Numbered from the stretch's first letter, positions 7,300-16,498 are shown. The stretch: 64,000 bases of DNA from Amycolatopsis sp. NBRC 101858 (GCF_030269325.1 NZ_BSTD01000002.1:1736001-1800000), one strand, 5' to 3'. The notes: generated by a model from the sequence alone, not told the origin. Made by a program: numbers and translations.

Positions 7300-8334
7300 G
7301 TGCACTGGCGTTATGACGAACGTCGAGCGGAAACCGCACACCGGCCCCGCCACACCGGACCGGCTGCTCCTGCGGCTGCTGGCCTCGGCTCTCTTCCCCT
7401 GGCCGGCTCGAAGCTCGCCGCTCTGCGGTACCGGCCGGCCGGTGCGGCCGCGCCGATCGCGTTCCCGGTCCAGTACGCGCGCTCGGGCGACCAGGTCTTC
7501 GTCGCCGCCGGGCACCCGGAACGGAAACGCTGGTGGCGGCACTTCCGCCCCGGCTCGCGGGCGGAGCTCCTGGTCGGTGGCCGGTGGACCGCGACCGAAG
7601 GGCAGCTGCTCACCGGCGAGGCCCGGGTCACGGCGGCCGGCGCGTACCGCCGGCGATTCCCCCGCGCGGTCCTGACGCCGGAGACGCCGATCGTCGCCTT
7701 CCCCGCCGCGCCGGTCAGCCCCCTGCGGGGCACGGCGCTGGCCCGCACCTGGTTTCTCGTGGTGACGCTCGCCGAGTTCTTCGGCTTCGCCATTCCGGCG
7801 GTGGCCGGCGCGCTGACCGCGAACGGCCCCGCGGCCGTTTCGGTCCCCGCGCTGCTGCTGGCCGGGGCCGCCGAAGGCGCCGCACTCGGCGGTGGCCAGG
7901 CGCTGGTCCTGCGGTACGCCGTTCCCGCGCTGACCGCCCGGCGCTGGGTGGCCGCCACCGCGGCCGCCGCGTCCTTCGCCTACCTGGTCGGCTTGGCCCC
8001 GAGCACGTGGGCCTCGGCTCTGCCGACCTGGCCGCCCCTCGTGCTCTGGCCGGTGGCTGCCGTCCTGGCGAGCGCCCTGCTGCTGTCGATCGGCTTGGCC
8101 CAATGGCTCGTCCTGCGCCGCCACCTCGCCCACTCGGCCCGGTGGATCGGCACCACCGCGGCCGCGTGGCTGCTCGGGCTGGCGGCCTTCCTCGGCGTCA
8201 CGATGCCGCTGTGGCAGCCCGGGCAGTCGCTCGGCACCACCGTCCTCATCGGCGTCCTCGGCGGGCTGCTGATGGCGGCGACCACCTCGGCGGTCACCGG
8301 TGCCGCTCTCGCGCGCCTGCCCGGACTGCGGTGA
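7300..8334 (+). CDS. Flavin-reductase-like (PNPOx/nitroreductase) domain fused to a membrane domain; probable frameshift near its N-terminus
   Basis: The first ~120 residues resemble the split-barrel flavin/F420-binding family (deazaflavin-dependent nitroreductase type): LAALRYR, PIAFPVQYARSGDQVFVAAG and RWWRHFRPG are typical. The remaining ~200 residues form six or seven hydrophobic helices, giving a membrane-anchored fusion. The natural N-terminus (start at 7313, DRLLLRLLASALFP) is in another frame. It joins the rest if one C is restored in the C run at 7396-7399, so the gene is frameshifted by mutation or by sequence error; translation from the ATG at 7300 gives an unnatural N-terminus. 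The last 41 bp overlap the convergent ATPase gene. The substrate is unknown. Confidence 0.65.
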   Translation: MHWRYDERRAETAHRPRHTGPAAPAAAGLGSLPLAGSKLAALRYRPAGAAAPIAFPVQYARSGDQVFVAAGHPERKRWWRHFRPGSRAELLVGGRWTATEGQLLTGEARVTAAGAYRRRFPRAVLTPETPIVAFPAAPVSPLRGTALARTWFLVVTLAEFFGFAIPAVAGALTANGPAAVSVPALLLAGAAEGAALGGGQALVLRYAVPALTARRWVAATAAAASFAYLVGLAPSTWASALPTWPPLVLWPVAAVLASALLLSIGLAQWLVLRRHLAHSARWIGTTAAAWLLGLAAFLGVTMPLWQPGQSLGTTVLIGVLGGLLMAATTSAVTGAALARLPGLR

Positions 8335-10879
8335 ACCGCTGCCACAGCAGCTTGTCCGCCTCCACCACCGCGAACGCCGCCACCGAAGCACCCAGCACCC
8401 ACAGCCACGACGAAATCCCGACCGGTGCGGTGTGGAACCACGAGTTCATGACCGGCACGTAGGTCAGCAGAAGCTGGAGCCCGGCCGTCAACCCGAGGCC
8501 CAGCGCGAACATCCGGCTGTGCCCGGGCCACGCGCGCACCACCGGACGGTCCAGCGACCGGCAGCTGAGCAGGTACGCGGCCTGGACTCCGACGAACACG
8601 TTGATCGCGGTCGTCCGGGCCTCCTCGATCACCACCCCGGACGCGAGCTGCAGCCGGTAGGCGCCGAACGCTGCGACCACGAGCAGCAGCGAGACCAGCA
8701 CCACCCGGCGCAGCAGCGCCGCGGTGAACAGCGGACGCGAAGGGGGCCGCGGCGGACGGCGCATGACGCCGGGCTCGGTCGGCTCGAACGCCATCGTCAA
8801 GCCCAAGAACACCGCCGTGGTCATGTTGATCCACAGGATCTGCACCGGCACGATCGGCAGCGTCGCGCCGAGCAGGATCGCCACCAGCACGACCATGCCC
8901 TCGCCGATGTTGGCCGGAAGCGTCCAGGCGATGAACTTGCGCAGGTTGTCGAACACCCCGCGGCCCACCCGAACGGCCGCCTCGATCGACGCGAAGTCGT
9001 CACCGGTCAGCACCATGTCCGCGGCCTGGCGGGCAGCGTCGGTCCCGCCCTTGCCCATCGCGACGCCGATGTCCGCGCGGCGCAACGCCGGTGCGTCGTT
9101 CACCCCGTCGCCGGTCATCGCGACGACGTGCCCGCGCCGCTGCAACGCCTGCACCAGCTCGAGCTTCTGGCCCGGGGACACCCGCGCGAACACCTGCGTG
9201 CCGGCCACCGCGTCGTCTACCTCGGACGCGGGCAGCTCCGTCAGCTCTGCCCCGGTGAGGACGCGCGGGGAATCGGCCAGTCCGACGGCTTCGGCGACCG
9301 CGAGCGCCGTTCCGGCATGGTCACCGGTGATCATCTTGACGTCGACGCCGGCGCTCCGGCAGGCCTCGACCGCGGTGATCGCCTCGGGTCGCGGTGGGTC
9401 CTGCATCGCCTGCAGGCCCAGCAGAACGGGCTCCGGCGTGAGGCGGGCGAACGCGAGCACCCGCAGGCCCTGCGCGGTCAGCGTCCGGTGCAGCCGATCG
9501 AGTGCCTCCCGGTCGAGGGGACGCTCGCCGCCGCCGGGCCGCAGCTCGGTCTCGCACCGGGCCGCGACCTCTTCGACGGCGCCCTTGAGGTAGCCGACCG
9601 AGCCGTGCACCGTCGTCATCGTCCGCGTCTCGGACTCGAACGGGACGGTCTCCGTGCGCGGCGAGGCGGCCCGGATCGCCGCAGGGTCCAGCCCGGCCCC
9701 GATGGCGGAGCCGAGCAGCGCGATCTCCGTCGGGTCGCCCTCGTCGAGCTCCGCGTCGTTGCACAACACCCCGGCGACCAGGCATTCCTGAAGCTCGCCG
9801 GCGGTGATGGGCACGAGCTCGCCCGCCGCCGCGAGGGTGGTCACGGTCATCCGGTTGCGGGTCAGGGTGCCGGTCTTGTCCGTGCAGATCACCGTCGTGC
9901 CGCCGAGGGTCTCGACCGCGGGCAGGTGCCGGACGATCGCGCCGCGCCGGGACATCCGCACCACGCCGATGGCCAGCACGATCGCGACCGCGGCCGGCAG
10001 GCCCTCGGGGATCGCGCCGACCGCGAGGGCGACCACGGCGGTGAACATCTCCGGCGCCGGCTTGCCTCGCACGACACCGAGCGCGAACGCGCCGGCCGAG
10101 ACCGCGACGATCACGACGCTCAGCTGCCGCGAGAACCGGGCCAGCTTGCGCGTCAATGGCGTGGTGACGACTTCGGCGGTGGCCACCAGGTGCTGGATGT
10201 CGCCCAGCTGCGTGCCGCCGCCGGTCGCGGTGACCACGCCGCGGGCCTGGCCGCGCGTCACCAGCGTCCCCGAGTACGCCGAGCCGGTGCGGTCGGCGAC
10301 CGGAGCCGACGCCGCCACCGAATCGACCGACTTCACCACCGGCACCGACTCCCCGGTCAGCGCGGACTCGTCGATCTCGGCGCGGTGCGCCTCGAAGAGC
10401 CGCACGTCGGCGGGGACGCGATCGCCCGCGGCCAGCTCTACGACGTCCCCCGGCACCAACCGGGCGGCCGGGACGCGCTGCGGGACACCGTCGCGGACGA
10501 CGGTCGCCTCCAGCGGGACCATGGTGGACAGGGCCTCCAGCGCCCGCTGTGCCCGCGACTCCTGCACGAACCCGACGACGGCGTTCAGCAGCACGACCCC
10601 GCCGATCACCCCGGCGTCGACGTGGCCGCCGAACACCCACGTCACCGCGCCCGCGAGCAGCAGGACGTAGATGAGCGGGTTGTGGAACTGGACGAGGAAC
10701 CGCCGCAGCGGCCCCGGTCCGGCGGGCACGCTGACGGTGTTGGGGCCGAAGCGGCTCAGCCGCGCTTCGACCTCGTCACCGTGCAGCCCGCACCGTGGAT
10801 CGACGCCGAGCCGCTCGGCGACCGCGGTCGCGGGGAGGGCGTGGAACTCGCCCGTGCCGGTCACTGTTCCGGAGTTCAC
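8294..10879 (-). CDS. P2-type cation-transporting ATPase (Ca2+/CtpF-like)
   Basis: An 861-residue P-type ATPase moving cations across the cytoplasmic membrane at the cost of ATP. Landmarks in order: cation-ATPase N-terminal domain (10-80), actuator TGES (175-178), the M4 ion-site motif PEGLP (291-295), phosphorylation motif DKTGTLT with Asp334, hinge GDGVNDAP, and a C-terminal set of helices with LWINMTTAVFLGLTMAFEP. These fit the P2A Ca2+-like group rather than heavy-metal pumps, as there is no CPC motif. The GTG at 10879 is chosen because GGAGG precedes it; the open frame runs upstream to 11182. The start overlaps the stop of the degraded ligase frame by GTGA. Mycobacterial CtpF of the dormancy regulon is the closest functional parallel by architecture. 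Confidence 0.92.
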   Translation of the reverse strand: MNSGTVTGTGEFHALPATAVAERLGVDPRCGLHGDEVEARLSRFGPNTVSVPAGPGPLRRFLVQFHNPLIYVLLLAGAVTWVFGGHVDAGVIGGVVLLNAVVGFVQESRAQRALEALSTMVPLEATVVRDGVPQRVPAARLVPGDVVELAAGDRVPADVRLFEAHRAEIDESALTGESVPVVKSVDSVAASAPVADRTGSAYSGTLVTRGQARGVVTATGGGTQLGDIQHLVATAEVVTTPLTRKLARFSRQLSVVIVAVSAGAFALGVVRGKPAPEMFTAVVALAVGAIPEGLPAAVAIVLAIGVVRMSRRGAIVRHLPAVETLGGTTVICTDKTGTLTRNRMTVTTLAAAGELVPITAGELQECLVAGVLCNDAELDEGDPTEIALLGSAIGAGLDPAAIRAASPRTETVPFESETRTMTTVHGSVGYLKGAVEEVAARCETELRPGGGERPLDREALDRLHRTLTAQGLRVLAFARLTPEPVLLGLQAMQDPPRPEAITAVEACRSAGVDVKMITGDHAGTALAVAEAVGLADSPRVLTGAELTELPASEVDDAVAGTQVFARVSPGQKLELVQALQRRGHVVAMTGDGVNDAPALRRADIGVAMGKGGTDAARQAADMVLTGDDFASIEAAVRVGRGVFDNLRKFIAWTLPANIGEGMVVLVAILLGATLPIVPVQILWINMTTAVFLGLTMAFEPTEPGVMRRPPRPPSRPLFTAALLRRVVLVSLLLVVAAFGAYRLQLASGVVIEEARTTAINVFVGVQAAYLLSCRSLDRPVVRAWPGHSRMFALGLGLTAGLQLLLTYVPVMNSWFHTAPVGISSWLWVLGASVAAFAVVEADKLLWQRFTAVRAGARERHR

Positions 10880-11133
10880 TGTGCCGCCTCCAGGCCTTCG
10901 TCGTCTTCTGATCCCCGGGTCGCCGCGGCCAGCCGGGCAGCGGACGTCACTGGGTCTCCAATGCCGCCCGCCGCACCTCGTCGAGGTCGCCGGTGACCCG
11001 CAGCGCCGGCCGGACGTACGCGAGCGGATCCGCGACGAGCTTCTCGGCCGGGGCCGGTGATCCGGAGGTGACGGCCACCCCGGTCCGCGCGTCCAGCAGC
11101 ACGAACTTCCTCCTCCACCCCGACCGTCGGCAC
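10876..11133 (-). pseudogene. Collapsed remnant of a carboxylate-amine ligase (GCS2 family)
   Basis: The GTG at 11133 begins VPTVGVEEE, the signature N-terminus of the glutamate-cysteine-ligase-like GCS2 family (YbdK/EgtA type). One base later in frame the sequence continues FVLLDARTG, as in intact members; a single extra base in GAGGAGGAAGTTC breaks this. About 15 residues on, the translation jumps to PAPAEKLVADPLAYVRPAL and TGDLDEVRRAALETQ, which match the C-terminal end of the family. The roughly 300-residue catalytic core therefore appears deleted. The original frame closes with TGA overlapping the ATPase start (GTGA), suggesting the two genes were once an operon. Assignment rests on recognised motifs, not on an alignment. 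Confidence 0.6.
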
Positions 11134-11148
11134 GCCCCCCGACGGCGG

Positions 11149-11658
11149 TCAGGCCACGATGCGGCCCAGGGCCGCACCCCACGCCTCGGCCCGCTCGGCC
11201 TCACCGGACTTCAGGCCGGCGTCCGCCGGGCTCGTTTCGACGAAGAAGCTCTCCGCGGGCACCACGAGCCGGCATCCGAGCCGGCGCAGCCGCTTGGCCT
11301 CGCCGAGCGACGCGGCGCCGGTGAGCACACGCGCCTTCTCCACCCGGGTGTCGAAGGTCGCGACGGGCAGCCCGCCCGGCGCGGACTCGAGCGAGTCCAG
11401 CCATTCGCGCATGCCGGTCCGCGACCGGACCGGGCCGGACGTCTGGTCCGCGGCCGACTTCCGGGTCGCGGCCCGGCTCATGCCGTGCACGTGGGTCGGG
11501 CCGCCGATGACGAGCAGGTCGACGCCGGTCAGGTCCCGTGGCGCTTTGTCGACGTTGACCACCTCGGCCGGGGCGGACACGGCCAGCCCCTTGCCGACGG
11601 CCTCGGCCACCTCCTCGGTGGCGCCGAGCATCGACTCGAAGACGACGAGGATCCGCAT
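11149..11658 (-). CDS. Flavodoxin-domain protein
   Basis: A 169-residue soluble protein with a flavodoxin fold. The N-terminal strand and phosphate-binding loop MRILVVFESMLGATEEVA bind FMN, and the IGGPTHVHGMS segment forms the second FMN loop. Members act as small electron carriers or as flavodoxin/nitric-oxide-synthase-like domain proteins. The ATG at 11658 is preferred over the one at 11691 because AAAGGAA precedes it at the right distance and the fold begins there. It lies upstream of the ATPase gene on the same strand, separated by the ligase remnant, and may belong to the same stress-related set. Confidence 0.88.
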   Translation of the reverse strand: MRILVVFESMLGATEEVAEAVGKGLAVSAPAEVVNVDKAPRDLTGVDLLVIGGPTHVHGMSRAATRKSAADQTSGPVRSRTGMREWLDSLESAPGGLPVATFDTRVEKARVLTGAASLGEAKRLRRLGCRLVVPAESFFVETSPADAGLKSGEAERAEAWGAALGRIVA

Positions 11659-11819
11659 GGCCGTTCCTTTCAGCGGTCGAGCCGGTGCCACTGATTTGTG
11701 GTGTGTTCAGGAAATCGCGCCGCGGCCGGCGGCGCCGTGGTCCTCGGTCACCAGTGCCCGGGACCAACGGCTCTGCGCTCGGCACGACGCGGTGACCACG
11801 CGCGGGCATGATGGCGGGC

Positions 11820-12503
11820 ATGCCGCACCGTGTCCTGCTCGCCGACGACGACCGCGCGATCCGCGAATCGCTCGTGCGCGCGCTCGAGCTCGAAAGCTAC
11901 GACGTCACCGAGGTGACCGACGGTGTGAACGCGCTGGCCACGGCCCGGCGCGAAGAGTTCGACGTGCTGATCCTCGACGTCATGATGCCCGGCGTCGACG
12001 GGCTCGGCGTCTGCCGCGTCCTGCGCGCCGAAGGCGACCCCACCCCGATCCTCATGCTGACCGCGCGGGTCGAAACCCCCGATCGCGTGGCCGGCCTGGA
12101 CGCCGGCGCCGACGACTACCTACCCAAGCCCTTCGAGCTCGACGAGCTCCTCGCCCGGCTACGAGCCCTGCTGCGCCGCACATCAGCTGAACCGGAGGCA
12201 CGGCGCACGCTGCGGCTGGACGAGCTGGCCGTCGACCCCGCCGCCCGCCGCGTGTGGTGGCACGGCACCGAGATCACCCTGTCCAAGACCGAGTTCGACC
12301 TCCTGGAACTGCTGGTCCGCAACGCCGGGATCGTGCTCGACCGCACCACCATCTACCAGCGGATCTGGGGCTACGAATTCGGCTCGGACTCGAAGAACCT
12401 CGCCGTCTACATCGGCTACCTCCGGCGCAAGCTCGAGCAGGTCGGTGCCGCGGACCTGATCCACACCGTGCGCGGCGTGGGCTATTCGGTGCGCCCGTCG
12501 TGA
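11820..12503 (+). CDS. OmpR/PhoB-type response regulator (MprA-like)
   Basis: A 227-residue response regulator: receiver domain (1-118) with acidic pocket ADDD, phospho-acceptor Asp53 in ILDVMMPG, switch Thr in MLTA and the conserved Lys in YLPKPFEL, then a winged-helix DNA-binding domain (about 135-225) ending RGVGYSVRPS. An alternative ATG lies 12 bp upstream at 11808. The gene overlaps the next kinase gene by GTGA, so regulator and sensor are made together. The set resembles actinobacterial MprAB/TcrYX envelope-stress pairs. The adjacent flavin electron-transfer operon is a plausible target. Confidence 0.93.
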   Translation: MPHRVLLADDDRAIRESLVRALELESYDVTEVTDGVNALATARREEFDVLILDVMMPGVDGLGVCRVLRAEGDPTPILMLTARVETPDRVAGLDAGADDYLPKPFELDELLARLRALLRRTSAEPEARRTLRLDELAVDPAARRVWWHGTEITLSKTEFDLLELLVRNAGIVLDRTTIYQRIWGYEFGSDSKNLAVYIGYLRRKLEQVGAADLIHTVRGVGYSVRPS

Positions 12504-13879
12504 ACCTGCGCAGCAAGCTCGCGATCGCGTTCGCCGGAGTCGGCGCCGCCGCGGCGATCCTGGTCGGGGTGTTCAGCTACCAAGCCGCTTCCCAGCGCAT
12601 CGACGCCGAGCTGGACCGCTCGCTGCTCACGACCTCGGCGGAAGTCGCGGCCGGCGCGACGCAGGTCCTCGCCCCCAGCCCGGTCACCCGCGGCCCCGAT
12701 GACGACGACCACGACGAAGCCCAGCCCATGGTCGCCCAGTCGATCACCCCGGACGGGACCGCCCGCTCGCTCGGCGGCCGCCCGGTGCACCTGCCCGTCG
12801 ACGACGCCGACCGCGCGCTGGCCGCCACCGGCTCCCTCGGCGACCACCGCTACTGGAACCTCACCGCCGGCCGCGACGACTACCGCGTGATCACCGTCGC
12901 CCTCGGGCCGGGCCGGGGAGCCGTCCAGCTCGGCATCGACGTGGACGAGTCCCGGCACGTGCTGAGCGCGCTCGCCGCTCGCATCACCGGCGTCAGCGCC
13001 CTGGTCCTGGTCGTCGCAGCGCTGGCCGGCTGGCTGCTGGCCCGCCAGATCACCCGGCGGCTGGTCCGCCTGACCGACGTGACCGAGCAGGTCAGCGACG
13101 GCCGCCTCGACGACGTCACCGTCCCGACCGGTGGCGGGGACGAGGTCGGGCGGCTCGCGACGTCCTTCGACCGCATGCTCGGCCGCCTCGCCGACGCCCG
13201 CGACGACCAGGAACGCCTGGTCCAGGACGCCGCCCACGAGCTGCGGACCCCGCTCACCAGCCTGCGCACCAACGCCAGCGTCCTGCGCCGGTTCGCCGAG
13301 CTGAGCCCGCAGGCACGCGAGCGGCTCCTCGACGACGTCGACGGCGAGGCCCGCGAGCTGACCCACCTGATCGACGAGCTCGTCGAGCTCGCCACCCACC
13401 GCTACGAAGCCGAGGAGCCCACGACAGTCGCGTTGCGTGAGATCGTCGAGCGGGCCGCCGATCGCGTCCGGCGTCGCTCCGGCCGCGCCATCACCGTCGC
13501 CGCCGACGCCACCACGCTGTCCGGCCAGGCGAAAGCACTCGAACGCGCGGTGGCGAACCTGCTGGAAAACGCCGTGAAGTTCGCCCCGGACGGCCCGATC
13601 GAGGCCGAGGTGCGAGACGGGCGGGTCCAGGTCCTCGATCGTGGCCCCGGCATCGGCGAAGCGGACACGGCCCGCGTGTTCGACCGGTTCCACCGGGCCG
13701 ACGGGGCCCGCGGCCTGCCCGGATCGGGCCTCGGGCTGGCCATCGTCCGCGAGATCGCCCTCGCCCACGGCGGCGCGGTGTTCGCCGAGCCGCGGCCGGG
13801 CGGCGGCTCGGCGGTCGGCTTCACCGTCGGTGCCGACGTTCTCTTACCGAGTTCTCACCCTGATCACGTCGGCGGCTAA
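12500..13879 (+). CDS. Sensor histidine kinase (MprB-like)
   Basis: A 459-residue membrane sensor. TM1 (about 5-28) and TM2 (about 163-181) bracket a ~130-residue extracytoplasmic domain with an acidic DDDDHDE patch. A HAMP domain (183-235) follows, then HisKA with His246 in VQDAAHELRTPL, and a HATPase with N-box NLLENAVKFA, G1 DRGPGIGE and G2 GSGLGLAI. All catalytic motifs are intact. The GTG start at 12500 overlaps the regulator stop. The acidic outer patch could bind a cation, as in PhoQ-like sensors, but this is only inferred. Confidence 0.93.
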   Translation: MNLRSKLAIAFAGVGAAAAILVGVFSYQAASQRIDAELDRSLLTTSAEVAAGATQVLAPSPVTRGPDDDDHDEAQPMVAQSITPDGTARSLGGRPVHLPVDDADRALAATGSLGDHRYWNLTAGRDDYRVITVALGPGRGAVQLGIDVDESRHVLSALAARITGVSALVLVVAALAGWLLARQITRRLVRLTDVTEQVSDGRLDDVTVPTGGGDEVGRLATSFDRMLGRLADARDDQERLVQDAAHELRTPLTSLRTNASVLRRFAELSPQARERLLDDVDGEARELTHLIDELVELATHRYEAEEPTTVALREIVERAADRVRRRSGRAITVAADATTLSGQAKALERAVANLLENAVKFAPDGPIEAEVRDGRVQVLDRGPGIGEADTARVFDRFHRADGARGLPGSGLGLAIVREIALAHGGAVFAEPRPGGGSAVGFTVGADVLLPSSHPDHVGG

Positions 13880-13927
13880 CCGCGCTCGGGAAGGGTGGAT
13901 CTCGAAGCGATCACCCCGAGGAGCCCG

Positions 13928-15310
13928 ATGTCCGCCACTCTCGTCGCCCGTCGCGCCGCGCGGCCCGCCGTTCGCGTGTGGTGGCGCGACGCCGCCGGGC
14001 TGACCGCCTGGTCGAGCGCCCTGTTCGTGGTCGCGCTCTGGGTGTCCGGGCGTGGCCTGCAGGACCTCGGCACCGACTTCTTCACCTCGGCGGGACGGCT
14101 CACCGGGCTGGTGTCGGCGGACCTCCTGCTGCTGCAGGTGCTGCTGATGGCCCGCATCCCGTGGGTGGAGCGCAGCTACGGCCAGGACGAGCTGGCCCGC
14201 CGCCACCGGCTCACCGGGTTCACGTCGATCATGCTGCTGGCCGCGCACCTCGTGCTCATCACCCTCGGGTACGCGACGACCGACCGTTCCGGCGTGGTCT
14301 CCGAGGCGTGGACGCTGGTCACCACCTACCCCGGCATGCTCCTGGCGACAGCCGGGACGGCCGCGCTGGTCATGGTCGCCGTGACATCGGTGCGCGCCGC
14401 CCGCCGTCGCCTGCGGTACGAGTCCTGGCACCTGCTGCACCTCTACGCCTACCTGGGCGCCGGCCTGGCGTTGCCGCACCAGCTGTGGACCGGCGCCGAC
14501 TTCACCGCCTCCCCGGTGGCGACGGCGTTCTGGTGGACCGCCTACGCGGCGGCAGCGGGTGCCGTGCTCGTGTTCCGTCTCGGGCTGCCGGTGTGGCTCA
14601 ACGCCCGGCATCGGCTGGTCGTGGAGCAGGTGGTGCCGGAAGGCCGCGGTGTCGTCTCGGTGTACCTGACCGGCCGCGACCTCGACCGGCTTCCCGTAGC
14701 CGCGGGCCAGTTCTTCGTCTGGCGGTTCGGCTCCGGGCCGGGTTGGACGCGCGGCAAGCCGTTCTCCCTCTCGGCCGCCCCGGACGGGCACCGGCTGCGG
14801 ATCACGGCGAAGGACCTCGGAGCGGGCAGCCGCCGGCTGGCCACGCTGCGCCCCGGCACGCCCGCGCTGTTCGAAGGCCCCTACGGCCGGCTGACCGGAA
14901 CCGTCCGCAAAGGACGGAAGGTCGCCCTGTTCGCCTCCGGCATCGGGATCACGCCCTTGCGCGCGCTCCTGGACGAACTCCCGTACCGACCCGGGGAAGC
15001 CGTGCTGTTCCAGCGCGCCGGCCACCCGGCGGACCTGCTGTTCCGCCAGGAGCTGGAAGACCTGGCCGCCCGCCGTGGCGTCCGGATCCACTATTTGCTC
15101 GGGCGCCGGGCCCGCGACCGCGCGTCGTGGCTTCCGGCCGGCTACGCGCCGGTGCCCGACGAGCAGGTGTTGCGCCACCTGGTGCCCGACATCGCCGAGC
15201 ACGACCTCTACGTCTGCGGCCCCGACGCCTGGACCGGCGCCGTGCTCGACACCGCGCGCCGGGCCGGCGTCCCCGCCGACCGCGTCCACGCCGAGCGGTT
15301 CGCCTGGTAG
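13928..15310 (+). CDS. Ferric-reductase-like transmembrane flavoprotein with ferredoxin-reductase domain
   Basis: A 460-residue protein with an N-terminal six-helix ferric-reductase/NOX-like domain (about 25-215) carrying paired haem-ligand candidates (His in LAAHLVL and in SWHLLHLY), then a ferredoxin-NADP+ reductase-type FAD/NAD(P) module: FAD motif GKPFSLSAAP, NAD-binding FASGIGITPLRALL and YVCGPDAWT near the C-terminus. It should carry electrons from NAD(P)H through FAD and haem to an acceptor outside the cell. The ATG at 13928 follows GAGGAG; the upstream frame start at 13895 lacks this. It heads an apparent operon with the FMN-binding protein and ApbE, which points to a membrane flavin electron-transfer chain. 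Confidence 0.9.
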   Translation: MSATLVARRAARPAVRVWWRDAAGLTAWSSALFVVALWVSGRGLQDLGTDFFTSAGRLTGLVSADLLLLQVLLMARIPWVERSYGQDELARRHRLTGFTSIMLLAAHLVLITLGYATTDRSGVVSEAWTLVTTYPGMLLATAGTAALVMVAVTSVRAARRRLRYESWHLLHLYAYLGAGLALPHQLWTGADFTASPVATAFWWTAYAAAAGAVLVFRLGLPVWLNARHRLVVEQVVPEGRGVVSVYLTGRDLDRLPVAAGQFFVWRFGSGPGWTRGKPFSLSAAPDGHRLRITAKDLGAGSRRLATLRPGTPALFEGPYGRLTGTVRKGRKVALFASGIGITPLRALLDELPYRPGEAVLFQRAGHPADLLFRQELEDLAARRGVRIHYLLGRRARDRASWLPAGYAPVPDEQVLRHLVPDIAEHDLYVCGPDAWTGAVLDTARRAGVPADRVHAERFAW

Positions 15311-15323
15311 GAAAGGACTTCCG

Positions 15324-15767
15324 ATGCGCCGGATCGCCATTGCTCTCGCCGCGACGGTTTCGATCGTCGTGCTGCTGTTCAGCTACCGCACCAGCACCGA
15401 CTCGACGCCGGTCACCGCGGCGCGGCCGCTCGGCGGCGCACAGCCGTCCCACACCACGAGCCCGACCACGTCCGGCGGCACCTCGGGGGGCGACGGCACG
15501 TTCACCGGAAGTGCCGCCGACACCCGCTACGGGCCGGTGCAGGTGCAGATCACCGTCGCCGGCGGCAAGATCACCGACGCCGAGGCCATCCAGTACCCCC
15601 AGGAAAGCGGCCGCGACGTCCGGATCAACTCCGCCGCCGTGCCCGAGCTGAACCAGGAGACGCTGCAGGCCCAGAACGCGCAGATCGACACGGTCAGCGG
15701 CGCGACGTACACCTCGGAGGGTTACCAGCAGTCCCTGCAGTCCGCGATCGACCAGGCCCATCGGTGA
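15324..15767 (+). CDS. Exported FMN-binding domain protein, probable ApbE substrate
   Basis: A 147-residue protein: an N-terminal signal anchor (MRRIAIALAATVSIVVLLFS), a Ser/Thr/Gly linker (25-60) and one FMN-bind domain (62-145). The flavinylation motif SGATYTS (125-131) holds Thr128, the residue to which ApbE-type enzymes attach FMN through a phosphodiester bond. The ATG is 13 bp after the reductase stop and is preceded by GGAAAGGA. The ApbE gene overlaps its 3' end. It probably passes electrons from the membrane reductase to an outside acceptor. Confidence 0.9.
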   Translation: MRRIAIALAATVSIVVLLFSYRTSTDSTPVTAARPLGGAQPSHTTSPTTSGGTSGGDGTFTGSAADTRYGPVQVQITVAGGKITDAEAIQYPQESGRDVRINSAAVPELNQETLQAQNAQIDTVSGATYTSEGYQQSLQSAIDQAHR

Positions 15768-16498
15768 CCGATGCGCCCCGGCACCGCCGGTCCTGGGCCT
15801 GGCCCGTCATGGGTACGCAGGTCAGCCTCCACCTCCGGGGCCCGCGCGTGGACACCGACCCGGCCGTCGAACCGGCCGTGGCCGCGGTGTTCGGACACCT
15901 GCGGACCGCCGACGAGCTGTTCAGCACCTTTCGGCCCGACAGCCAGGTCACCGCTATCCGCCGCGGCGGGCTCCCCCGCGACCGGTGGCACCCGTGGGTC
16001 ACCGAAGTCGTCGCGCTGTGCGAAGAGGCCAGAGAACGCACCGACGGCTACTTCGACCCGTGGTGCCTGCCCGGCGGCTTCGACCCGTCCGGTCTGGTGA
16101 AGGGCTGGGCCGCCGAAGGCGCCGCGGCTCACCTCACCCGGCTGCACGGGTACGACCACTACCTCAACGCCGGCGGCGACATCACGGCATCCACGCACAC
16201 CGGGCCGTGGCGGGTCGGCATCGAGAACCCCCGCGACCCGCACGACTTCCTCGCCGTCGTCGACCTGCGCACCGGCGGCCTCGCGACCTCCGGTACGGCC
16301 GCCCGCGGCGACCACATCGTGGATCCGCACACCGGCCGGCGCACGAGCAACCTGCTGTCGGTGACGGTGCGGGGTCCGACCCTGGTGTGGGCCGACGTCA
16401 ACGCCACGGCGGCGTTCGCCCGCGGCGGCAACGTTTCCCGCTGGGTTGCCACGCGAGCACCCGGCTACGAAGTGGCGGCGCTCGCCCGTGCTCCCTGA
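15764..16498 (+). CDS. apbE: FAD:protein FMN transferase (ApbE family)
   Basis: A 244-residue ApbE-family enzyme that moves FMN from FAD to a Thr/Ser of its partner protein. Recognised motifs are WPVMGTQVSLHL at the N-terminus, FDPSGLVKGWA, LNAGGDI and the metal/FAD-site segment TSGTAARGDHIVDPHTG. The protein is shorter than the ~300-350 residues of proteobacterial ApbE and has no lipoprotein signal, as is usual in actinobacteria. It starts with GTG inside the last codons of the FMN-binding gene (4-nt overlap), which strongly suggests that protein is its substrate. Confidence 0.92.
   Translation: MTDAPRHRRSWAWPVMGTQVSLHLRGPRVDTDPAVEPAVAAVFGHLRTADELFSTFRPDSQVTAIRRGGLPRDRWHPWVTEVVALCEEARERTDGYFDPWCLPGGFDPSGLVKGWAAEGAAAHLTRLHGYDHYLNAGGDITASTHTGPWRVGIENPRDPHDFLAVVDLRTGGLATSGTAARGDHIVDPHTGRRTSNLLSVTVRGPTLVWADVNATAAFARGGNVSRWVATRAPGYEVAALARAP

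Noticed and set aside
6100..8391. A 763-codon open frame on the minus strand
   Set aside because: Shadow of the CorA-like and reductase genes; rich in Arg, Gly and Gln and without family motifs.
8300..10996. An 898-codon open frame on the plus strand
   Set aside because: Antisense to the P-type ATPase, whose phosphorylation, actuator and hinge motifs are intact on the minus strand.
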